This document shows positions 23,056 to 33,080 of a stretch of 64,000 bases of DNA, piece by piece. The stretch's first letter is position 1, and every line of letters starts with the position of its first letter. This DNA comes from an uncultured OCS116 cluster bacterium. GTDB taxonomy: Bacteria > Pseudomonadota > Alphaproteobacteria > Rhizobiales > TMED25. The stretch covers positions 354,087 to 418,086 of the forward strand of contig CACMIP010000001.1 of assembly GCA_902613795.1 (NCBI GenBank), read 5' to 3'. A program made the position numbers and the translations under genes. Under the pieces are notes generated by a model. That model was given only the letters and a program-made list of their open reading frames with translations. It did not search any database and had not been told where the DNA came from.

Positions 23056-23177
23056 TTATTTGCCTCCATCAAAATCATGAGGTTTACGGTACACTTTAAT
23101 CATAACAAAGTTCTTGTGTTAAATAAATTCAATTTATATTATATGCATATTTGTATTTAGCAAAAATTGGAAGATAA

Positions 23178-23879
23178 ATGTCATCAAAAAAAGTGTACCG
23201 AAATGCCCATGAGGCGATGCAAGGAATTCTTTGTGATGGATTGACAATTTTATCAGGTGGATTTGGTATTTGTGGCATAGCCGAAAATATCACAGAAGAG
23301 ATTAAAAACAGTAAAGTAAAAGATTTGACTGTTGTTTCCAACAACTGTGGTATTGATGGTTATGGACTCGGAACACTTCTGCAAACACGACAAATTAAAA
23401 AAATGATATCGTCCTATGTAGGCGAAAATAAAACATTTGAAGAGCAATATTTAAATGGTGATCTTGAATTAGAATTCTCACCCCAAGGCACGCTTGCCGA
23501 AAGATGTAGAGCCGGGGGCGCAGGTATACCGGCATTCTACACAAAAACAGGTGTTGGGACGGTGATTGCAGAAGGAAAAGAAACAAAAGTCATAGATGGT
23601 GTTGAATACGTCATGGAAAAGGCAATAAAAGGTGATTTATCAATAATAAAAGCATGGAAAGGCGATCACTCGGGAAATCTAATTTTTAGGAAAGCTGCAA
23701 GAAATTTCAATCCGCCAATGGCAAAGGCAGGAAATATTTGTGTGGTAGAGGTTGAACACTTAGTGGAAATAGGCGACCTAGATCCAGATCATATACATCT
23801 ACCAGGGATTTATGTTGATCGAATATTTGAAGGCACCTACACTGAGAAAAAAATAGAATTTGTAACGTTAATGGAATAG
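23178..23879 (+). CDS. scoA: 3-oxoacid CoA-transferase subunit A
   Basis: LSGGFGICGIAENI, SNNCGIDGYGLG. Confidence 0.93.
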   Translation: MSSKKVYRNAHEAMQGILCDGLTILSGGFGICGIAENITEEIKNSKVKDLTVVSNNCGIDGYGLGTLLQTRQIKKMISSYVGENKTFEEQYLNGDLELEFSPQGTLAERCRAGGAGIPAFYTKTGVGTVIAEGKETKVIDGVEYVMEKAIKGDLSIIKAWKGDHSGNLIFRKAARNFNPPMAKAGNICVVEVEHLVEIGDLDPDHIHLPGIYVDRIFEGTYTEKKIEFVTLME

Positions 23880-23893
23880 CAAAGGAAGTAATT

Positions 23894-24523
23894 TTGCCTT
23901 GGACAAGAGAAGAAATGTGCAGTATTGCAGCAATGGAGCTAAAAGATGGTTACTATTGTAATCTTGGGATTGGTATGCCAACAAAAGTTGCCAATTATAT
24001 ACCTAAGGGGGTAAATGTGACACTTCAATCGGAGAACGGCATGCTCGGAATGGGTCCATTCCCAAATAAAAATCAGGTAGATGCCGATATCATAAATGCG
24101 GGAAAACAAACAATTACTGAGCTTCCAGAAACTTCGTATTTTGATAGCTCAGACTCATTTGCCATGATAAGGGGCGGTCATATTGATCTTTCCATTTTAG
24201 GCGCTTTACAAGTATCAGAGGAAGGGGATTTAGCAAATTGGATGATACCTGGAAAGATGGTAAAAGGAATGGGTGGCGCAATGGATTTAGTGGCCGGCGT
24301 TAAGAAAGTTCTAATTTTGATGGAACACAACGCAAAAGATGGGCAACCAAAATTATTAAAAAAATGTACTTTACCGCTCACTGGGAAGTCAGTTGTGAAT
24401 ACAGTTATTACTGATCTCGGTAAATTTGATATTTTACCAAATGGAGTAAAAATTAATCAAGCAGCTCCAAATGTTGGTATAGATGAAATACGCTCCAGAA
24501 CTGAAGCGACCATCATTGATTGA
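23894..24523 (+). CDS. scoB: 3-oxoacid CoA-transferase subunit B
   Basis: YCNLGIGMPTKVANYIP, LQSENGMLGMGP; TTG start. Confidence 0.92.
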   Translation: MPWTREEMCSIAAMELKDGYYCNLGIGMPTKVANYIPKGVNVTLQSENGMLGMGPFPNKNQVDADIINAGKQTITELPETSYFDSSDSFAMIRGGHIDLSILGALQVSEEGDLANWMIPGKMVKGMGGAMDLVAGVKKVLILMEHNAKDGQPKLLKKCTLPLTGKSVVNTVITDLGKFDILPNGVKINQAAPNVGIDEIRSRTEATIID

Positions 24524-26185
24524 TCAATTCTTATTTTTTACTAATTCACGATTTATAAGTATAATTGGTAATAACCCTGCGAAAACTATAGTTAGCGCGG
24601 GTAATGCCGCTTCTTCAATCTGTGATAGAGACGCATAGGTATATACATGGGTTGCCAACGTATCGAAATTGAATGGCCTTAATATTAACGTTGCTGGCAA
24701 TTCTTTCATTGAGTCAACAAAGACGAGCAAGGCTGACATAATTAAAGCTGGCTTTATGATTGGAAGCTGTATTTTTAATAGGGTAGAATATTTTGATTGT
24801 CCCAAAACTCGTGAGGCCGCTGTAATATCAGGATTAAGAGTCACAAAACCCGACTCAATTGTTCCGTAAGATATTGTTAGAAAGCGAATTACATACGCAT
24901 AGATAATTGCTATCATTGTACCCGAAAAAATTAGTCCAATTGTGATATTGAAATATTGACCAAATATACTTTTGAGATAACCATCGAGTGTTACGAGCGG
25001 CACAATTACACCTAATGCAAGTACAACTCCAGGTAGCGCATAACCAAGTCTTGATATGCTCACCGAGAGCCTAATTATTATGTTGTTCGACGTAATATAT
25101 GTATTCACTAGAAATACGCCCAATATTACTGTCAAAATTGCTGCACATATTGATAAAAAAAGAGAATTAAAGAGTAGGCTTGCATATTCAAAAACCTCTA
25201 TCTCAAATATCCGTTCTATAACAAAATCAAATAACACAATAGATGGAAATAAAAACCCAATAAAAATGGGTACAGCACAAATTATCAGCACAAAAGATGA
25301 TCTTTTCTTGCTCAACTTTATCCTATTGGTAGTAATTGGACTCTTGTTATTTTGGGCAAATGATCTTTTTTTTCTGAGACCTTTCTCTATTATCATCAAT
25401 AGAAAGATAAATAGCAGCATAAATATTGCAATCTGCGCTGCTCCACCAAGGTTATTTTTTCCAAGCCAGGTAATGTATACACCAACACTTAGTGTATCAA
25501 CCCCATAGTACTCGAATGCTGCAAATTCATTCATTGACTCCATAATTACAAGTATTAATCCAATTATTATGGCAGGTCTTGCCATTGGTAATGCAATATG
25601 AAAGAAACTATATATTGAAGATTTTCCAAGTGTTGAACTAACTTCAATTAATGTCATTGACTGTCTTAAAAAAGCAGCCCTTGATGTCAAGTACACATAA
25701 GGATAAAGCACAAACGACATTACAAAAATTGCGCCACTCGTTGAATATACACTGGGGAACCAATAATCCTTAATAGAACTCCATCCAAAAATTAATCTCA
25801 TACTTGATTGTACAAAACCAGTGTAATCGAGAAGATCGCCATAAGCGTAAGCAACAATATAAGCAGGCATGGCAAGAGGGATAAGGCATAACCACTCCAT
25901 CACCCTTCTCATTGGGAATTCATATACAGTTATAATCCATGCTAATCCGACCCCTATAAACACTGTAATAATTGAGATACCCATTAGCACTATGAAAGTC
26001 GTGGTAATGTAGCCTGGAAGAACAGTCGAAGCTAAATGAGGCCAGATATTATCATCTGCCGAAAATGCGATATAAAATATCGTCAAAATTGGTATCGCAA
26101 TTATAGATGCGACAAAGAGAGCTCCTAGGGTTTCTAGAAGCTCTCTTTGATAGGAAAGTTTATGCAAGATTGCTCTCATGAACAA
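24524..26185 (-). CDS. Iron(III) ABC transporter permease (FbpB-like, duplicated permease)
   Basis: About 12 TM, two BPD_transp_1 domains; LGKSSIYSFFHIALPMARPAI and LGQSKYSTLLKIQLPIIKPAL EAA-like loops. Confidence 0.88.
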   Translation of the reverse strand: MFMRAILHKLSYQRELLETLGALFVASIIAIPILTIFYIAFSADDNIWPHLASTVLPGYITTTFIVLMGISIITVFIGVGLAWIITVYEFPMRRVMEWLCLIPLAMPAYIVAYAYGDLLDYTGFVQSSMRLIFGWSSIKDYWFPSVYSTSGAIFVMSFVLYPYVYLTSRAAFLRQSMTLIEVSSTLGKSSIYSFFHIALPMARPAIIIGLILVIMESMNEFAAFEYYGVDTLSVGVYITWLGKNNLGGAAQIAIFMLLFIFLLMIIEKGLRKKRSFAQNNKSPITTNRIKLSKKRSSFVLIICAVPIFIGFLFPSIVLFDFVIERIFEIEVFEYASLLFNSLFLSICAAILTVILGVFLVNTYITSNNIIIRLSVSISRLGYALPGVVLALGVIVPLVTLDGYLKSIFGQYFNITIGLIFSGTMIAIIYAYVIRFLTISYGTIESGFVTLNPDITAASRVLGQSKYSTLLKIQLPIIKPALIMSALLVFVDSMKELPATLILRPFNFDTLATHVYTYASLSQIEEAALPALTIVFAGLLPIILINRELVKNKN

Positions 26186-26238
26186 TGGTCATACCATTTT
26201 AAAATTAAATTGTCATATAATTTTATTTGGCATTTTTA

Positions 26239-27291
26239 TTATTCATCAAAACCGACTAAATCAACCATCTCACTGGCCATTTCACGACCGTTTGCGATAG
26301 TTATGAGATCTAATGTGTCAGCATTAAGTTCACCAAAAGATGCCACCATATCAGAAATACCTACATTCCTTTTTAGTGGGTACTCATGGTTGACACCAGC
26401 ATACATTGCTTGCGCGGTATCTTGAGTTAGGAATTCGATTAATCTGATACCATTTTCAGCATTTGGTGCATGCTTGGCTAAGACTGCCCCAGATAAGTTC
26501 ATGTGTGTTCCACGACCATCTGCGTTAGGCATGATAATCTTTGCACTGGCAGCCCATTCTTTCTGCTCAGGCTCTTTCTCATTGGTTCTCATCTTAGCCA
26601 TATAATAAGTATTACCAATTGATACGTCACACTCACCAGAGTAGATACCTTTTACTTGGGCCCTATCGTTACCTTGAGGTGTTCTTGCAAGATTTGCTTT
26701 TAGACCTCTAAGCCAATTAATTGTCTCAATTTCACCATGATGAGCTATCAGAGATGAAAATAAAGCGAGGTTGTAGGCATTTTGACCTGACCTTATGCAC
26801 ACTCTACCCTTCCATTTTGGACTAGCCAGCTCTTCATAAGTTATCTCATTTTCTGGCACACGATCAATTGATGCGTATACAACACGAGCTCTTGCAGTAA
26901 GCCCAACCCAATGACCATTTGGGTCACGATATTGTGGAGGGATATTTGACTCTACAATACCTGATTGGAAAGATTGTGTTACACCGCTATTTACAGCCCC
27001 GCTCAAACGTCCGATATCAACTGTTAGAAGAACATCCGCTGGGCTATTTTCTCCTTCTTGCACCATCTTATCGACAAGACCTTTTCCTGCGAATAAAACA
27101 TTCACTTTTATGCCTGTCTCCTCTGTGAATCTCTCTAGCATTGGCTCAATCAAATATGGTTGTCTATATGAATAAACATTAACTTCATTATGATTTAGAC
27201 CCAAAATGCCTGCCGAGCGGGATTCAGTGAACGAAGCTGTAAGTAAAAAAATGGATAATGAAAAAAGTAGAATTTTTTTCATAAATGTCAT
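26239..27291 (-). CDS. Iron(III) ABC transporter substrate-binding protein (FbpA/IdiA-like)
   Basis: Signal peptide; NVYSYRQPYLIEPMLERFTEETGIKVNVLFAGKGLVDKM; VYASIDRVPENEITYEELASPKWKGRVCIRSG. Confidence 0.92.
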   Translation of the reverse strand: MTFMKKILLFSLSIFLLTASFTESRSAGILGLNHNEVNVYSYRQPYLIEPMLERFTEETGIKVNVLFAGKGLVDKMVQEGENSPADVLLTVDIGRLSGAVNSGVTQSFQSGIVESNIPPQYRDPNGHWVGLTARARVVYASIDRVPENEITYEELASPKWKGRVCIRSGQNAYNLALFSSLIAHHGEIETINWLRGLKANLARTPQGNDRAQVKGIYSGECDVSIGNTYYMAKMRTNEKEPEQKEWAASAKIIMPNADGRGTHMNLSGAVLAKHAPNAENGIRLIEFLTQDTAQAMYAGVNHEYPLKRNVGISDMVASFGELNADTLDLITIANGREMASEMVDLVGFDE

Positions 27292-27381
27292 TATTTTCTC
27301 CTAGTTTAGAATTATTATAATTTGATGTATGAAAAAATTTCACGCGGGAGAAATACGCGCAAACGAATATTATGTCAATAA

Positions 27382-27570
27382 CTATTTTTTATTTTTATTT
27401 GCGATCTTAGCCGACGCGATTATTTCATTTGCAATTTCAATTGCGTCATCGGGATTAAAATCAATAGGTAGACTGATTTCTTCATTCTGAATAAATAATC
27501 TGACCATTCCTTCTGTCGTTGGACCAACTTGTAAATCAGTTTCTTTATTATGCTTTGAATTAATTCCCAT
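27382..27570 (-). CDS. Small conserved alphaproteobacterial protein (DUF6324-like)
   Basis: 62 aa; DLQVGPTTEGMVRLFIQNEEISLPIDFNPDDAIEIANEI; family name from memory. Confidence 0.55.
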   Translation of the reverse strand: MGINSKHNKETDLQVGPTTEGMVRLFIQNEEISLPIDFNPDDAIEIANEIIASAKIANKNKK

Positions 27571-27670
27571 CGCTTGAACTTTATGAAAAAATGATATAGT
27601 TATCTTACGTATTAATTATTATACCTCTTGTTTAAATTATTTGGTATATAATTTGTCAGAGTAATTATGT

Positions 27671-27747
27671 GCCGCTGTAGCTCAGCTGGTTAGAGCGCCT
27701 GATTGTGGATCAGGAGGTCCTTGGTTCGAATCCAAGCAGTGGTACCA
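27671..27747 (+). tRNA. tRNA-His (GTG)
   Basis: GCCGCTG acceptor, D-arm CTCAGCTGGTTAGAG, anticodon loop TTGTGGA, T-arm GGTTCGAATCC, 3' CAGTGGT-A-CCA encoded. Confidence 0.97.
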
Positions 27748-27750
27748 AAT

Positions 27751-28695
27751 TCAACTCAAACTACCTGGTACACGAAAAGTTACATCTTCCTTTACCGCCT
27801 CAACCTCTTCAATTTCAAGATCAAACTCCTTTTTTAATTTTGATATAAACAACTCTACAAGAATTTCAGGTGCAGACGCACCAGAAGATATACCAATAGT
27901 ACTGCAATTCCTTATTCTATCAATTGGAAATTTACTCTCGGAGTTAATTAGCTGCGAATCTGGGCACCCAGTCTTCTGCGCAACCTCGACCAACCTAACT
28001 GAATTAGATGAATTTCTACTACCAATAACAAAAAACATATCACATTTATCAGCAATTTGTTTTACCGCTATTTGACGGTTTGTTGTTGCGTAACAAATAT
28101 CCTCTTTTTTTGGTGAGTGTATTTTAGGAAATCTTTTGCTTAAGCAACTAATTATTTCACTGGTATCATCAATTGATAGAGTAGTCTGCGTAATATACGC
28201 TAAATTTTTATCTGTTTTTGGATCATAGTTTTCAGCATCAGTAACACTTTGAATTAAATCAATAGCACCATCAGGTAATTGACCCATCGTACCAATTACC
28301 TCAGGATGATTCTCATGCCCTATGAGTATTATATGCATTCCGTGTCTGTATAAATTTTCTGCTTCCCTGTGGACTTTTGACACTAATGGGCATGTTGCAT
28401 CAATAAAGATCATATTGAGATTGCTTGCTTCTTTAATCACAGATTTTGGTACCCCATGCGCTGAAAATATTACAGGCCTTGATTTATCATGAATTTCCTC
28501 TAATTCTTCGACAAATACAGCACCAATTTCTTTCAAGCTTTCGACGACATGCTTATTGTGGACAATTTCGTGTCTGACATATACTGGCGCTCCATATTTG
28601 TCGAGACTTTTTTTAACGATCTCAATTGCTCTATCAACGCCAGCACAGAAACCCCTTGGGGCAGCTAAATAGATTTTAAGTTTATTATTTTCCAT
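27751..28695 (-). CDS. ispH: 4-hydroxy-3-methylbut-2-enyl diphosphate reductase
   Basis: PRGFCAGVDRAIEIV, VYVRHEIVHN, TCPLVSKVH; internal ATG preferred. Confidence 0.96.
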   Translation of the reverse strand: MENNKLKIYLAAPRGFCAGVDRAIEIVKKSLDKYGAPVYVRHEIVHNKHVVESLKEIGAVFVEELEEIHDKSRPVIFSAHGVPKSVIKEASNLNMIFIDATCPLVSKVHREAENLYRHGMHIILIGHENHPEVIGTMGQLPDGAIDLIQSVTDAENYDPKTDKNLAYITQTTLSIDDTSEIISCLSKRFPKIHSPKKEDICYATTNRQIAVKQIADKCDMFFVIGSRNSSNSVRLVEVAQKTGCPDSQLINSESKFPIDRIRNCSTIGISSGASAPEILVELFISKLKKEFDLEIEEVEAVKEDVTFRVPGSLS

Positions 28696-29587
28696 TTTTC
28701 TCCAATAGATACTCAAGGATGATATGCGGGAAAGTAAGAGCTGCAAGCCCCACAAATATCACCTTATTTATACTGCTATTAATATCATACTCACTCATTA
28801 GAAAAGCAAATGCAACGACAAATATAGATGCTGTAACTATTGTCAAAGGCAGGCTTTTACGGATGAATATTTTAATGGATTTAGAGAGATCTTTATCCAG
28901 ATCTTGCATAAGAGTAATAGAGTGACGCACCGAATGTAAAAAACAAAAATATAATGTAAAAGCAAAAAGTGGATGCAAAAAATAATTCAATATAACGATT
29001 GCGAATAAATCAATTATTAAGATTGAAGCATAGAGATTGCTTGCAATTAGGACAATTGCGATAGATGAAATGATGCTAATAAAAAAACATGAAATAATGA
29101 AAGAATAATCTCTAAAAATAAATAAATCCGTATTCATTCCTATGGTGTTGAATATATTTATTGTATCAGTATATTGAAACAATAGTGGCGCCGAAATTAT
29201 GACTAATCCTTTTAAGAAAAATAAAATATCTAAGTAGAACTTTTTAGACTGAAAAAGAAATTCTGAGTCTTCTTTGCCAAAATGATAAGAGGCAACAAGT
29301 AAAAAAAGACAGAGGAGAAAAGTTGACGACAGGAGCCAAACACAGATCACTAAAACACTTATTGCCAAGTATCCCACATAAAAAGTAAACATACTTTTCA
29401 TATCAAATATTTTTAATAATTGAGCTCCCTTCATGTTATCCAGAGCACCATGAGATATTCCAATTGATGCAACAAGTACCAAACATACAAAAAGAAATGG
29501 ACTATTTCGAAAATAATCAAACGATGTGATGAATATACTTAAAATCAGAAAGAATATTGAATGCCGGAAATTAATCTTGTCTATCAT
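28685..29587 (-). CDS. blh: Brp/Blh family beta-carotene 15,15'-dioxygenase (retinal-forming)
   Basis: Multi-TM; His motifs GISHGALDNMKG, ASYHFGKEDSEF, YFCFLHSVRHSI; adjacent to crtY/crtB/crtI. Confidence 0.92.
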   Translation of the reverse strand: MIDKINFRHSIFFLILSIFITSFDYFRNSPFLFVCLVLVASIGISHGALDNMKGAQLLKIFDMKSMFTFYVGYLAISVLVICVWLLSSTFLLCLFLLVASYHFGKEDSEFLFQSKKFYLDILFFLKGLVIISAPLLFQYTDTINIFNTIGMNTDLFIFRDYSFIISCFFISIISSIAIVLIASNLYASILIIDLFAIVILNYFLHPLFAFTLYFCFLHSVRHSITLMQDLDKDLSKSIKIFIRKSLPLTIVTASIFVVAFAFLMSEYDINSSINKVIFVGLAALTFPHIILEYLLEKNGK

Positions 29588-30658
29588 TTATTTTCCTACT
29601 AGAGCACTAAGAAATATTTTTTTTGGCATACTTCGAATGACTGCGAGATCCTCTGAAAAAGTAGACTCTTCAGAGAGGAATTTTATAATTGTATCTGTCT
29701 TACATCCAAACATTCTATAAAAAACCTCGATCATTTTGGAGGAATTATTTGATAAAACACTTAAAAATATATTATCTAAATGTTGATATTTCTTCCTGAT
29801 TGAAAAATTATTTAACTTATTCATAGATTGTATATTTTTCTGAATATAGCTAGATTGTTTTTGTATATTTGTAAATGTATATCCTGTACTGAGCCGTGTC
29901 ATTCCTCCAGCTGTTCCAATTTGAATAATATTGTCACCCTTTATATTCTTTGTATTAAACATCGGTATTTTACCAATTTCACTATAATTTATTTTATATT
30001 CCCCAATCTTTAAAACATCTTTTATGTAGTCATGGATTTGATCACTATAATTCAACTCACGTGCATCATCCATACGTGAGATCCAAGTAGTTTCAATGAG
30101 TGCCGTTTTGGGTGAAAAAGGTAATAAATAAAAAAAATGGACGCTATCTTTTTGATCACAATTAAAATCCATCAATGTCAGAATTTTATCATCAAATATA
30201 TCTCTCTCTACTTCAATTTCATATCCTTGAAAATGTTGCCATAGATCACCATTATTCTCTTGCTTATCACTCACACTATTAAAGATAATCGAGCTATTTT
30301 TTCCAATATCTTTTTTGTGTTTGAAAAAGCTTATATTGGTATTTTTTTTTAAAGTATTCAAAATTTTTTCATAAAATAGACCGCTATCAATACACTGATA
30401 TGGATAACGTGAGGATGAATGTGATTTTGTTCCTTTTTCTGTCTTAATCTCAAATTGGGTCCAGCTTTTTTTTACACAGTCATCAAAGCCGTGCTCAAAA
30501 GTCTTCCAAAATGACCAAGATTTATCACGCTCGTATTTTTCTCTTGGCTCAATGATGGCGAGTGATTTACCGCGAAGCTTATGATTGACCTCAAGGCTAT
30601 ACGCTAGAGATAAACCTGCACATCCACCACCAATTATAACATAATCAAAATCTTGCAT
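29588..30658 (-). CDS. crtY: Lycopene beta-cyclase CrtY
   Basis: DYVIIGGGCAGLSLAYSL, REKYERDKSWSFW, LLPFSPKTALIETTW, GTAGGMTRLSTGYTF. Confidence 0.93.
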   Translation of the reverse strand: MQDFDYVIIGGGCAGLSLAYSLEVNHKLRGKSLAIIEPREKYERDKSWSFWKTFEHGFDDCVKKSWTQFEIKTEKGTKSHSSSRYPYQCIDSGLFYEKILNTLKKNTNISFFKHKKDIGKNSSIIFNSVSDKQENNGDLWQHFQGYEIEVERDIFDDKILTLMDFNCDQKDSVHFFYLLPFSPKTALIETTWISRMDDARELNYSDQIHDYIKDVLKIGEYKINYSEIGKIPMFNTKNIKGDNIIQIGTAGGMTRLSTGYTFTNIQKQSSYIQKNIQSMNKLNNFSIRKKYQHLDNIFLSVLSNNSSKMIEVFYRMFGCKTDTIIKFLSEESTFSEDLAVIRSMPKKIFLSALVGK

Positions 30659-31496
30659 TGTAGTCTATATCTTCATTAATTAAACGATGGTATTGTGCAG
30701 TAGTATTTGCAGATCTCTTTGCATGAGATAACTTTAATAGATCAAAAAGAGATAATATCGTTTCAAAAATCTTTTCAAAATTACGGACATAAATTCTTCC
30801 AGATTTTTCGTAGGTTTCAAAATTACCGCATCTTAAAACTTTATAGCCAATTCTTCTATATACCCTTCTCGCAACGACAATCGCGAAACGCATTCTGAGA
30901 GGTATTGCCCGTATAGAAAAAAAGGCGTTGTCATAAAATTCATCAGCAATACCTATTGTATTCTTCAGATCACTAAAACTACTTTTTATGTAGAACCTAT
31001 TACTCATTTTGTCTTCAATTACATCTCTGGAGATATTTGTCAGTTGCATTGCAATACCTAAGTCGATAGCGCCAAGTAAGGCTGCCCTGTCATTTACTCT
31101 TAATATCTTTGCCATCATCAAACCAACCGTACCAGCTACTCTGTATGAATACAAAAAAATTTCTTTTTCTGATAAGGGCTCCAACCTTTCGACTAAATCG
31201 GTCTTAACCCCATCAAAAAGATCAAATATTATTTTATCCGAAATATTATATTTAATAATTAGCCTTTTCATATCAAGAATAATTTCATCACCACAATTTT
31301 TTGAATTAAAGCTATCAATAAAAGTGTTCATTTTTTGAACTTTCACACTCAGTTTATCATCGCAATCTGCGATATCATCGACTGATCTGCAGAAGTTATA
31401 AAGGGATGAACAATCTTCATAAATTTCCTTGGGTAGAAATGCTCCGGCCCAGTTGAAAGATTTTGCATAAATAGCTAAAAATTTTTTTTTGCTCAT
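30645..31496 (-). CDS. crtB: Phytoene synthase CrtB
   Basis: NFCRSVDDIADCDD, GVKTDLVERL, YSYRVAGTVGLMMAKIL, QLTNISRDVIED. Confidence 0.94.
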   Translation of the reverse strand: MSKKKFLAIYAKSFNWAGAFLPKEIYEDCSSLYNFCRSVDDIADCDDKLSVKVQKMNTFIDSFNSKNCGDEIILDMKRLIIKYNISDKIIFDLFDGVKTDLVERLEPLSEKEIFLYSYRVAGTVGLMMAKILRVNDRAALLGAIDLGIAMQLTNISRDVIEDKMSNRFYIKSSFSDLKNTIGIADEFYDNAFFSIRAIPLRMRFAIVVARRVYRRIGYKVLRCGNFETYEKSGRIYVRNFEKIFETILSLFDLLKLSHAKRSANTTAQYHRLINEDIDYNARF

Positions 31497-32953
31497 TATA
31501 AAATTTTGTCTAAGACCTTAGCTGAGGAAAGTACACCTGGAATTCCTGCACCAGGATGGGTACCCGCTCCTACAAAATATAACCCATCGAAAACCTCGGA
31601 TTTATTATGGAAACGAAAATAAGCTGACTGTGTAAATTTTGGCTGAATTGAGAAACCGGAACCATATTGGGTATTTAATTCATTCTCAAAATAATCCGGA
31701 GTTAAGTAAAAATCTTCAACAATATTATACTTAAGATCAGGAAGAAGGTGCTCCTGCATCTTCTCTATTACTAACTTCTTGAAAGTTTCTCCTTCACTTT
31801 TCCAATTTATGTTTGATCTATTATTGGGAACGGGGACCAAGACATAAAAACAGTCATGGTCTTTTGGAGCCATGGTTTCATCTGTTGCCGTTGGTCTATG
31901 AAGGTAGTAACTGATATCATGGTTCAGTTTGTGGTTACTGAATATATCCTCGAGATGCTCTTTGTACTTTTTCCCAAACTTTATGGTATGGTGTTGCACG
32001 TTGTCATACTTCTTCTTTGTACCAAAATAATACACAAAAAGGCCCATGGAGTATTCCATTCGGGCCATTTTTAGCTTGAAGAGCGGACTCTTGTTTTGAT
32101 TTTTTAGCATCTTATCATAAACAGATGGTGGATCTGCGTTACATACAACATTATCAGCATCTAGGCATTCACCATCTTTACATCTTACGCCCACAACTTT
32201 TCGATTTTGTACCATGAGCTCATCAACCTCCGTATCTCTGAGGATATCAATCCCCTCTTCAATCATTAATTTCTCAAGAGCATTGATTATGCTACCGGTA
32301 CCCCCAATCGAGTAATGTATGCCCCACTCTTTTTCTAGGTACATTATTAATCCGTATATAGATGTCGTTGTGAATGGATTACCACCAACCAAAAGAGGGT
32401 GCATACTAAAAACTCTTCTCAATTTCTCATTTTTAATGAATGAGCTAACTAATGCATAGACGGATTTATAACTTTTGAGTTTTAAAAGCGCTGGAACTTG
32501 CTTCATCATGAACTGTGGTTTATTAAATGGGACATCAGATAATTCACTGAAACCTTTTTCAAATATTTTTTTTGAAAAGCTAACTAGCTCTTTATAGCCA
32601 GATACATCATCGCTGTTGAGACTAGCAATTTGCTTGCTCATTCTATGCTCGTCGCCATTGTAGTCAATGTAGGATTTATCCTCAAAAACGAATCTATACC
32701 AGATATCTAGTGGGGTTAAATTGATGTATTCTTTGTAGTTCTTGTCAAAAAGTGAGAATAATTCTTCTATTAAAAAAGGTGCCGTAATCACAGTAGGTCC
32801 CGCATCAAATGTAAAACCACCTTTTTTAAAAACCCTAGCGCGCCCTCCAAGATCAGGGTGTTTTTCTATCAATGTTACATCGTGGCCTTTTGATCTCAAC
32901 CTTAGAGCCGCTGCTATCCCTCCAAAACCTGATCCAATAACTATTGATTTCAT
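31496..32953 (-). CDS. crtI: Phytoene desaturase CrtI
   Basis: IVIGSGFGGIAAALRLRSKGHDVTLIEKHPDLGGRARVFKKGGFTFDAGPTVIT; C-terminal YFVGAGTHPGAGIPGVLSSAK. Confidence 0.95.
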   Translation of the reverse strand: MKSIVIGSGFGGIAAALRLRSKGHDVTLIEKHPDLGGRARVFKKGGFTFDAGPTVITAPFLIEELFSLFDKNYKEYINLTPLDIWYRFVFEDKSYIDYNGDEHRMSKQIASLNSDDVSGYKELVSFSKKIFEKGFSELSDVPFNKPQFMMKQVPALLKLKSYKSVYALVSSFIKNEKLRRVFSMHPLLVGGNPFTTTSIYGLIMYLEKEWGIHYSIGGTGSIINALEKLMIEEGIDILRDTEVDELMVQNRKVVGVRCKDGECLDADNVVCNADPPSVYDKMLKNQNKSPLFKLKMARMEYSMGLFVYYFGTKKKYDNVQHHTIKFGKKYKEHLEDIFSNHKLNHDISYYLHRPTATDETMAPKDHDCFYVLVPVPNNRSNINWKSEGETFKKLVIEKMQEHLLPDLKYNIVEDFYLTPDYFENELNTQYGSGFSIQPKFTQSAYFRFHNKSEVFDGLYFVGAGTHPGAGIPGVLSSAKVLDKIL

Positions 32954-33080
32954 GAAAATACTGTTATCCTTGTAAGACCTTATCATCCTTTGCCATTTAA
33001 TTTTAACACATCCAATATCAGCTGACCATTCTATATTTTCTCATAAACATAGATATTTACTCTGTAAATTTCTTTTATAT

